This document shows positions 56,450-64,000 of a stretch of 64,000 bases of DNA, piece after piece. The notes under the pieces are model-generated. The model did no database searches and was not told the DNA's origin. It was given only the letters and a program-made list of their open reading frames with translations. The position numbers and the translations under genes are program-made. Each line of letters begins with the position of its first letter. Within the stretch, counting starts at the first letter, position 1. This DNA comes from Prorocentrum cordatum (lineage: Eukaryota; Sar; Dinophyceae; Prorocentrales; Prorocentraceae): NCBI GenBank assembly GCA_963575745.1, contig CAUYUJ010016699.1, positions 1-64,000 on the forward strand, given 5' to 3'.

Positions 56450-56462
56450 TATATGTATATAG
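56418..56462. repeat. (TA)n microsatellite
   Basis: ATATAT run with GTATAT variants. Confidence 0.93.
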
Positions 56463-56900
56463 TCTGAGGATCGGCGGCGTGGAAGCACGCACGGCCCGTC
56501 ACCGCAACGACCATGCATGTCCTCAGAGGCATCCCCGCGACTGCGGATCACTCCTCTTGGGCAGCGCGGCCGACAAAGTGCAGTCCACCCGGCTCCCACG
56601 CGCGAACTCGGCGCGTGCGGCTTTGTACACTGAGCCCGCCAGCCACGGCTCGGCCTGGGGGCCCTCCGAAGCCTGGGGCTGCAGCCCTGCTCTCGAGCCG
56701 GCCCTGGCCATGCAACTTAAAGCGGCCAGGGGGGCTGATGGAGGGCAGCTGGCAAGAGGAGGACGAGCGAGAGAGAGCGGGGGGCAGACGAGACGAGTCG
56801 AGCGCTAGAGCTGAGCGTGCCCCGACGGAGAGCCCGCTGGTGCCCGTCCCGACATTTCGCCAGTGGCCTCGGCAACGGACGGAGGATCAGAACTAGGAGG
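56463..56900. other. Unassigned sequence
   Basis: I see no supported feature. Confidence 0.4.
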
Positions 56901-57012
56901 CGGAGAACTAGGGGGCGGAGAACTAGGAGGCGGAGGAGGAGGAGGAGGAGGAGGAGGAGGAGGAGGAGGAGGAGGAGGAGGAGGAGGAGGAGGAGGAGGA
57001 GGAGGAGGAGGA
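56901..57012. repeat. GGA microsatellite and CTAGGNGGCGGAGAA repeats
   Basis: Three AACTAGGNGGCGGAG units at 56892-56935, then an uninterrupted GGA run. Confidence 0.94.
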
Positions 57013-57800
57013 TGCCTGCGAGGCCCAGCTGAACCTCGGGAGGGCGAGGAGAAGGGAGGAGGGCAGTCCTCCGTCTGGCTGATCGTGCCGGGCCAGGCCA
57101 CGGTTCCCCCCCCCTCCTCGTCCCCGCAGTAGGGCCACAGTCTGTCGACGGGAACTCACAAAGGCCTAGCGGGCAGGGGAGTGCGGGGCACCGTCTCGGA
57201 ACTTTCTCTACGAGGCAGGAGAGGAGATGGCGGAGGAAAAGCAAGAGGAGGAGAAGGAGGAGGAGGAGGAGGAGGAGGAGGAGGAGGATCAGGAGGAGGA
57301 GTAGGAGGAGGACGGACTTGGATAGAAGAGCGCGCCGAGGTCAGAACAGGGATGGGTGGAAGTGCTGGAAAAGCAAAGATGCGCAGCCCCATATCGCGAC
57401 AGATACCGAGAGCCTCGGAGCTTGCGATCCAAATCGCCACGAAAGATACGACTCTCACGGCCAGCACCGAGACTGAGAGCCCGAGCGAAAGCTCGTGATG
57501 AAAGGGAAAAGGACAATAAGTACACAAGCCCTGACATACTCGCTGCATCATCGGAGAAGCGAATATGAAGTGGGGTCCTGATGGCAAGGCGTGGCATCTT
57601 AGGGTGCAAGAGCTTGTCGAACACACGATCCCGCTTGTAGCATCTGGAGGGGTTGCGTTCCATCAGCTCAGGCATGAACTGCTGGACGAGCTGAGAGGTG
57701 CTTCCGCGCTCATAACACGAATCACAGCGACACACCACCAACGACTCCGAGACGAAAAGCTCGTGCCCGCGGGCACGCGACATCGGGGTGAAATCGTGAG
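57013..57800. other. Unassigned, with a GGA run and an unrecognised minus-strand ORF
   Basis: A GGA run lies at 57245-57312. A minus-strand frame at 57289-57843 encodes varied sequence (VCRCDSCYERGSTSQLVQQF, ELMERNPSRCYKRDRVFDKL) that I do not recognise. It lies downstream of the LINE RNase H on the same strand and could be 3' LINE sequence or unrelated. Confidence 0.3.
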
Positions 57801-58166
57801 CTACTGAGTCGGACACAGGCTCAGGAGCGGAAGGGAGAGACATAGTAGAGGGGGTGCTCGGACCGAGGCCACTTCGGAGACGGCTCGGAGTCGGAGGGCT
57901 GGGATGCGGCTCTCACGAGGTCCTGAAACACAAAGTCGTGCGGAGGTGGAGCCTCGTCCGAGCCTCCTCTTGCGCCCCTCCGAGGGCCCCACATCAGACA
58001 CAAGGTCGCACCCACCCTCCCCGGCAACAGCAGCGGCAGCGAGCTCCGCCCCGTCCCTTCCCACGGGCGTGTCCTGTCCTGCCATGGGCTGGGCGGTCAG
58101 GCGCAGCGCCTTGGCCAAGCGCTTCCGCCCTGCAGCCGTACGGGCAAAACACAGGCACCTGGAACA

Positions 58167-59132
58167 CTAGAAGCGCCCGCGGCGCCAGAGACTAGGCCGT
58201 GGCACAGATGAGGCGGATGGGGGGGGCTGGGCAGACTTGCCCCGCACCCGAGGGGGATGGCGATGCTTCCTTTTGGCAGGCGTGGGCGTGCGATCGGATG
58301 CCAGATCTCCCTTAGCCTGGGCAGCCTGGGTCTGGGCCATCCACCGCGCCGCCTGCCTCAACAACAACAGAGCGCGCCCATGAGCATCGATCGTGGCCTG
58401 TGGAAGCGAGTTCGCCTCCAGTCCTCGCTTGGCGGTTTCGTCGGCGTACTTGTTGCCTGTCTGCTCAACTGGAAACAAGGCTTGATGGGAACGAGCACCG
58501 GACATCGAGAGCACATCCGAGAGGCCCCCGTGATCTTCAATGGTCAGCCACATTTCCCCCCGCAAATCAAGGTTCTGCCTGCAGGGAGCCTTGCACCATT
58601 GCCTCCCGCGCCCGAGACCCTCAACGGCTGGCATATGATCAGTCACAATGTGCAGAAGCGTGCGGCCTGCCCGAAGCGCCTGCAGGGCCGCAAACAACTC
58701 AGCGCGCGGCATAGTCTGCTGATGGCCAGGGAGAGGGCCGAACGCTTGTCCGACGAGCCTCGCACCCTCCATGAGCGCCAGGCCCCATCCCGCCCTCGCG
58801 ACCTGGGGCCAGAAGTACAGCTGCTTGCGCGAGCCGTCAGTGTAAACTTCGCCACTTCAATCCAACGCAGTCCCTGTCCCGAGCGCACACCCCCAGCGTT
58901 CGACCAAACGCGGAGGCTCTAGCTCGGGCAGCCGCGCGCGCGGACGCAGACCTCTCTGAAAGAAAGGGCACTGAACGGGAGCCGACTTCGCCCGCTCGAC
59001 GTGAGGGGCGTCCAAGGCCTCCGTCAGAGCCTCCTGACTCGACGGGCATTGCCAGAGGCGATGATGAAAGGTGCCAGGAGTGACGCCGCAAGCCTGACAG
59101 ACGCACGTATCATAATACTTACGCAAAACCAA
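58167..59132 (-). pseudogene. LINE C-terminus: zinc finger and RNase H domain
   Basis: At 59050-59110 the minus strand encodes CQACGVTPGTFHHRLWQCP, the C-C-H-C finger that follows RT in dinoflagellate LINEs. In the same frame, after one TGA at about 58871, comes an RNase H domain. Its motifs are VYTDGSRK (Asp, near 58850), PRAELFAALQAL (Glu, near 58700), IVTDHMPAVEGL (Asp, near 58640) and NKYADETAKRG (Asp, near 58440), so the DEDD set is complete. The frame ends at 58167 after a basic tail. The TGA stands where tryptophan would fit, a single-base nonsense change. The protein would remove RNA from the RNA-DNA hybrid during retrotransposition. Confidence 0.78.
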
Positions 59133-59294
59133 CCTCTGCTGAGACCATTGGCCTCCGATGGTGGTAGATCTGAGTCAGGCGAGGGCGAGCGGCGAAAGCT
59201 GCCGGCGCGCTCTCTCAGCGGAGCCCTTGAAGAGGGCCCGATCGGATCCATCCAGTAGCCTCCTGGGGCCCGGGGCACGGCGGCTTCCCGCAAC

Positions 59295-60504
59295 TCAGGC
59301 GCCTGCCCCGATTGCCTGGGCCACTCCTCCTATCTCGTCTTCTCGAAGTCCCTGCGCGCCAAGTCCCTGCCCCAACGCGATGCCTGCCCGCGTCCTCCGT
59401 GCGTGGGCTGATGAGGCGGTCCAGCATAAACGCCTGAGCTGCAGCGCCAGCGCCCCAGCAGGCCCAGCGATCTCGCTCCAGGGGTCAGCGGCCTTCAGAA
59501 CACGCATGGCTTTGACCTGGAGGATGGGCAGCGGGGCGCGGCCCGTCGCGACAAGCACCGCCCATTTGTGGATGGGCCCGTCGCCGCCATGAAGGCAGGG
59601 GGCTTGTGCGCGCTGGGCTCGAGCATCGAAGCCGCCCAGGTCGATGAGGCGGGCGGAGTGCTGGACCAGCCTTCCTTCGCGTACTTCGTCATGCGCTTCG
59701 CGATCGAGGGAAGAGCGCTTGTGACCTGCAGCCCATAGGTCATGCCGAGGCCGATTGTGGAGTTGGCCACCTACTTGAGCTCCGCGTTCTGACGCCTCAG
59801 ACGTCGGAGCCTTGGCAGACGTTGCTTCATGTTCTTCACACGGCGCTTCACGACGGTGTGCATGAGCGCGCGCCTGCAACCGACGACCTCCATGCCCGGC
59901 AGCTCCAGCATGCGCGGCGCACGGGAACCATGCTTCCGTACCTTGTTCGCCGCCGCCGTAGCGACGTCCGTGCGCGCGGCCAGAACTTTGGCCTTCGTGA
60001 CCGCGATCGGCAGCTCCAGGCCTCGCGGCGCGATGGCCTGCAGGTCCAGCACCCCAGCAGAGACGTGAGTGATGCGGCCGCGATCGAGGACCACCTGCAC
60101 CTCCTTCCAGGACGCTGCGCCCGCTGAAGCATTCTTTTCTGCTGGGCCCCGGGGCTACAGACAACGGACCGGTCGGCGATCACCTGAGACCTACCCTGAA
60201 AAAACCTCGCCTCGGGAATGCTTGCTTGTCGCCCCTTGGTGTTCAAACCCGCCGCGGGCCTCTTGAAATGCGTGGGCCCCTGGCCCCTCCTTTGAAGCGG
60301 CTCGGGCCGTTCCGCCTGAGTAATCCGACGCATGCCAACTTCCACCATGGACAAGTACTTACCGTGCAGCGCATCCAACCTACAACCCTCGTCAAAAATA
60401 AACTGAGGGATTCTGTTTTCGGTGATTGTATGTTCAGCGCTACTCCAATGCTGACGCAGGGCTTCAAGAATCCGACGACCCCTCCGCAGCATTGAAGAAC
60501 GCAA
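59295..60504 (-). pseudogene. LINE RT C-terminal (thumb-like) region, frameshifted
   Basis: Minus-strand fragments GLELPIAVTKAKVLAARTDV (about 59980), HTVVKRRVKNMKQRLPRLRR (about 59820) and STIGLGMTYGLQVTSALPSI (about 59720) occur in an order matching the post-palm region of dinoflagellate LINEs, ahead of the zinc finger and RNase H. A degraded palm, IADRSVV at about 60165-60185, may be the former catalytic motif. The fingers subdomain is not recognisable, so part of RT is probably deleted. Several frame changes occur. Confidence 0.5.
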
Positions 60505-60774
60505 TTTCTAGCGAGTGCCCGAGAAGATCGATCGCTGTGCTTTCCATCTGCGTTTCTGTTTATTTTTGACGAGGCTTGTAGGAACAAACTGACTAGTAGT
60601 GTCCGAGGGCGACCCCATGCGAGCATCGGCCTCGACCAACTCCAACTTGGGCTGGGGCGCAGTGGGGCCCTCGAGGGAGTGGGGGCCTGCGCGCGCGGGG
60701 GGTGGCCTCGGGGGCGACCAGGCTCAACTGCTTGGTTTCCCGAAAGAGGGCCGCCAGATCAAGCGACATTGGTA
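60505..60774. other. Unassigned sequence
   Basis: I see no recognisable LINE motif or other feature here. Confidence 0.4.
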
Positions 60775-60981
60775 GGCGACGAGCCCAGGGGGGAAATGAG
60801 AAGGAGAAGGCCTTCTCAGAAGGCCGCGGGACTTCTTAGAAGTCCGGGGGGCTTCTGAGACGTTTCCTTGGCCTATTTCGAATGCAGACAGAACTTCTCA
60901 GAAGCCCTCTCAGAAGTCCAGAAACTTCTCAGAAGCCTCGGAAGCCCCGCCCCTTCTCATTTCCCCCCCGCGCCCGCCGCC
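60775..60981. mobile_element. Introner-family TIR element inside the LINE region
   Basis: The left end GGCGACGAGCCCAGGGGGGA and the reverse complement of the right end GGCGGCGGGCGCGGGGGGGA match; over 30 bp there are 4 differences, including a perfect GGGGGGAAATGAGAAGG. The body is built of palindromes: GGCCTTCTCAGAAGGCC at 60803-60819 and GGACTTCTTAGAAGTCC at 60828-60844, with more CTTCTCAGAAG to 60935. Ends and body resemble the elements at 19832-20051 and 21467-21686. Clear GT-AG ends are not seen. Confidence 0.78.
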
Positions 60982-61091
60982 AAATTGGGAAGTGGGGTCT
61001 GACGGCCCAGTCGGGAGCAACACGTGGGTCGCGATGCGCCTTCGTGAGAGAAGGGGAGGCGACCCAGATATCGATGGGGCGACATTTCCCA

Positions 61092-61930
61092 CTAGCCGAG
61101 CGGCTCGCCCCCCTGAGGGACCGCAAGTTGAATGGGGAAACGCTCAAACACGACATGCGCTTCGAGGTCGGAGCGAGTCGTGTTCCAATTTCCAGCAACG
61201 ACAAGCGGGCGTGCATAGTACCTCAGCGCGTCGGCCAAACGGAGCAGTCTGTGTAGACTTGCACTCAAGTGCAGGGGTCCTGGGACATATTCAAGATACA
61301 CAGCTGAAGCAATCATTCCTCCTGGAATTCCCATGTCAGCATGCACTGCACCTGCCCATGATGATGGTATGACTTCGCAGCCTCTTACCCCCGAATCGGG
61401 ATCGAGCAAGCGAGTCGAGACAACATCGCGTATGATCAAGCCTACTCCCGCGCTCGCATATCCAGACTCCAGGCAGCGGCACGGCGTGATATAGGCCTTC
61501 CATCCTCTCGCCGCCGCCCATGTCGTAGCAACAGCCATGTCCCCTTTGTCCACTCGCAGCTCTTGAACGGCGACGACGATGACCCCGCGAGCGGCCTGGG
61601 ACAAGAACTCCTTGCAACATTGCCAGCGCGATCCATTGGACGAAGCGAACTGGACAATGACCACGGTGCCTGGCCCAACTGCGTCAGTGGGGCCTGCGGA
61701 AAGTCGGCTGGGACGGCAAGCAACATTATCACGCAGCTGCGCGGGAGAGCGAAACGACCCATGCACCGCAGGGCGGCCGCACCCATGTCCACGTCCTCGC
61801 GTGCGCCGCCAGTCGCGCTTGCGGGCGCCGCGGCGCTGGCCACGGCCGCGGCCGCAGGGGCGGCACCGCCTGTCGCCGCAGAGGCTGCAGCCGTCGCCTG
61901 CGAGGCCGAGACCAAGCTCACCATGTTCTA
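61092..61930 (-). pseudogene. LINE N-terminal region and EEP endonuclease domain
   Basis: The minus strand encodes an Ala-rich N-terminal part (61690-61930; a TAG at about 61930 precedes it) and, after a frame change near 61680, an EEP domain. Its motifs are TVVIVQFASSNGSRW (in place of N..SW), VVAVQELRV (QE motif, near 61560), ASAGVGLIIRD near 61430, and VVAGNWNTTR near 61195, where GDWN is usual, so the Asp has become Asn. The frame ends at 61092. Such endonucleases nick target DNA for LINE insertion. Strand and order suit the RT and RNase H pieces at 58167-60504. Confidence 0.7.
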
Positions 61931-62099
61931 GATGCGCGCGAACAACACCTGGACGAACTGCGCCGTGTGGCCCTCCGCGACCCCGCCCGAGGCCTGCAAC
62001 AGGACCCCACGCAGCGCCTGCAGCTGGCCCGCCATCGCCACCAAGTCGGAAGGCGGCGTCGTGACCGCAGGCGCAGGCTGGTAGAGGAGGGGAAACGAC
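61931..62099 (-). pseudogene. LINE N-terminal helix upstream of the stop
   Basis: The frame continues upstream of the TAG with SDLVAMAGQLQALRGVLLQA, an amphipathic helix like those before EEP domains. Further upstream it dissolves into GGA low complexity. Confidence 0.4.
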
Positions 62100-62313
62100 A
62101 TGAGGCGGAGGATGAGGATGATCAAGAGGAGAAACGACAACAACAGGAGGAAGAGGAGGAGGATGAGGAGGAGCACGGGGGAGGAGGAGGAGGAGGAGGA
62201 GGAGGAGGAGGAGGAGGAGGAGGAGGAGGAGGAGGAGGAGGAGGAGGAGAGGAGGAGGAGAGAGGAGGGAACAAGGAGGAAGAGGGTGATGACGATGATG
62301 ATGCTGATGACTG

Positions 62314-62350
<37 letters not shown>

Positions 62351-62405
62351 TGATGAGGAGGAGGAGGGGAGGAGGAGGAGGAGGAGGAGGAGGAGGGGGA
62401 GGTGC
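62100..62405. repeat. GGA and GAT microsatellites
   Basis: GGA runs at 62176-62265 and 62355-62400, and a GAT run at about 62285-62350. Confidence 0.95.
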
Positions 62406-62869
62406 AAGAAAAGGATGAGGAAGGTTGATCTCCCTCCACTTTGGCCGCCCAGAGCGGCAAGCACGCGGGCCTGTGGTGGGTTCACTTTCACGGGGGGGGT
62501 GGACACGTTTATGCAAGATTCTGGCACCCAAGCGCGCAACGACATCGTGAGTATGTGCGCATGGGGGGTGTCTGTCGGCCGCTGCCCGCGGACTGAGAAT
62601 GACCGCTCCGCTGGCAGAAGCGTGTGCGGGGTGTCCGTGACGACGTCTCGGCTTATGTGGAGATGCGCTCGGTTGCAACCCACAATCCGGGTATGACATG
62701 CGAAACCAGAAAACACCAACAACATACTCATAAACACAATACACGCTACAGCCCAAACCGCACCGACACGCATCCGTTGTGGGTACCCTCTACTTTTTCA
62801 CGCTGGTTGCTCGTGCTCCGGGCGCTATGTTGCTAGTTGCTAGTGGTCTGGTTTTCTGTGGAAAACGAG
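62406..62869. other. Unassigned sequence
   Basis: I see no supported feature. Confidence 0.4.
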
Positions 62870-63130
62870 GCAATACGATGCTATGACTTACCATGCCTCG
62901 TTATGCAATTTCGTCATGTGCGGTGCTCTGCACATCCAACTCAGTGCAATGCCTTGCTATGCTGCGTCGTACTATACCATGCTACGCGATGCCTTCAAAA
63001 CTCCGTCACGCTATGTCATGCTATGCTGTTCAGTGGTTCAATCTGCTGCCTTGCTCTGATGTGCTAGGTGCCGTGCTATGCATTGCGATGCTGTGCTGTA
63101 TAGTACATTGCGTGGCACCCGATCGTACTG
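62870..63130. repeat. Degenerate TGCTATGC-like short repeat
   Basis: Words such as CGATGCTATG, TTGCTATGCTGC, CCATGCTACGCGATGCC, TCATGCTATGC and CGTGCTATGC recur every 10-30 bases. This is a decayed 8-10-bp repeat, not a gene. Confidence 0.6.
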
Positions 63131-63417
63131 CACTGCGCAGCAGGTTGTGTGCTTTCGACAATAAAGACATCCTTAGTTGGGCTCGTGCAAGATTCAGTTC
63201 AAGAACTCACAACGCTTGACATACCGTGCCTGTATTTCCGGTGCGTGCTGCAGCAGTATGAGTGAAGCACGATCTACCAGATGGCAGCAAAGGTCAGTTG
63301 ACGCTTTGCGAAGAGCAACCTTGATCATGTTGATGAGTACCATTATTGCAATGACTTTGAACAGTACAACGCGTGTAACATTAAAACCCCAATGAACTAA
63401 TACTCTGGTGTCCACCA
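63131..63417. other. Unassigned sequence
   Basis: No supported feature; it directly precedes the candidate exon. Confidence 0.4.
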
Positions 63418-63690
63418 ATGACGACGATCACACATGTTCAAACCAATGTATCACGTCTTGAAGTGCCCTACGATACATTTCAGATAGCATTTTCTGGAAT
63501 GGCAGTCTCTGCTGTACGGTACGCGCTGCAAGCAGAAGCACACGGGCACAACATCACAACGCAGCAGCTCGGCTTGAGCAAAGTAAGCACTTCTTTTGGT
63601 AACATTGCGGTGGGCGGCTACAAATCAGCTTCTCTTACCAGGCCGACACAAGGATGACAGTTGGGAGCAACACCACCTCACAGTGCAACT
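63418..63690 (+). CDS. Possible two-exon fragment of an unrecognised gene
   Basis: A frame starting ATGACGACG encodes varied sequence (TNVSRLEVPYDTFQIAFSGM, VRYALQAEAHGHNITTQQL) and reaches a good donor, AAA|GTAAGC at 63582/63583. A TTACCAG acceptor at 63641 gives a 59-nt intron and keeps the frame into exon 2 (63642-63690), which ends at another strong donor, ACT|GTAAGT. The frame also stays open without splicing to 63657. The donors are the only positive evidence; I recognise no domain. Confidence 0.25.
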
Positions 63691-64000
63691 GTAAGTCGCC
63701 AGCACAGGCGCAACAACACGCAGCCCATTCACCTGATGCAGACAGTCATTCACAATGCTGGGTGGTGATTCTCGGGTTGCCTGCGGGCCTTGCTCCATTC
63801 CGCATGCGCGCCCGCTGACCCCAAATCGGAATTTAGATCTTCCCCTTTCTCCTGGCTTCGCTCCTCAGCGCTAGACTCAAGGCCGTGCTTCCCTCCTTGG
63901 CTGAGTTTGGCGGCCACACTGCTTCTGAGGGACACCTGCGCGCTGGCATGGGAGACCGTTGCGTTGCCTCGCACATTGGCGCGTCCGAACGCCGCTCAGC
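63691..64000. other. Unassigned sequence to the window end
   Basis: Could contain further exons of the candidate at 63418, but I cannot support any. Confidence 0.35.

Overview
The window looks like nuclear DNA of a dinoflagellate. The strongest evidence is an exact 22-nt copy of the dinoflagellate spliced leader (DinoSL) at 22204-22225, directly upstream of a glucosylceramidase-like gene on the minus strand. The retroelement types fit this: a very long Ty1/copia element with CCCH fingers in gag, an RT element with an upstream ORF of a type known from dinoflagellates, and LINEs with EEP, RT and RNase H domains. So does the large load of mini- and microsatellites. I cannot place the genus. Only one confident cellular gene is visible; the rest is mobile elements, their remains and repeats.

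Layout. 1-8730 is a minus-strand copia element (RNase H, RT, integrase, protease, gag, 5' LTR). It runs off the left edge and is inserted into the RT ORF of a second element (8731-11885). 11.9-13.5 kb holds a CAT microsatellite and an ~89-bp minisatellite. 13.8-15.5 kb is a decayed LINE endonuclease. 15.7-19.5 kb holds GGA/CCT tracts, an ~84-bp tandem repeat (16.46-16.96 kb) and a MITE-like element with ~40-bp inverted ends and a 6-bp target duplication (18945-19139).

19.8-22.2 kb is the glucosylceramidase locus: a two-exon gene whose only coding intron (220 nt) is a terminal-inverted-repeat, introner-like element. A sibling of the same length (220 nt) with GT-AG ends lies just past the stop codon. 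With the DinoSL relic this suggests a gene that was reinserted from mRNA and then gained an intron.

22.8-54.8 kb is mostly repeats. There are dispersed arrays of a CCAAGAGG/CCAAGACGG motif, in minus orientation at 29.4-33.7 kb and plus orientation at 35.0-37.4 kb, with a shared-end second copy at 53.7-54.8 kb. There are also exact-period minisatellites of 147 bp (24.35-24.94 kb) and 42 bp (28.67-29.2 kb), an ATGT/ACAT hairpin microsatellite, a composite GGGCTATA/GGGCACCC repeat (41.4-42.5 kb) and a 22-bp minisatellite (47.7-48.0 kb). 50.1-53.7 kb is a frameshifted LINE reverse transcriptase (minus). 57.8-62.1 kb holds minus-strand LINE pieces in the order N-terminal region, EEP, RT thumb-like region, zinc finger, RNase H, probably one broken element with another TIR element (60775-60981) inside it. 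Weak candidate exons at 27.0, 38.4 and 63.4 kb are listed at low confidence.
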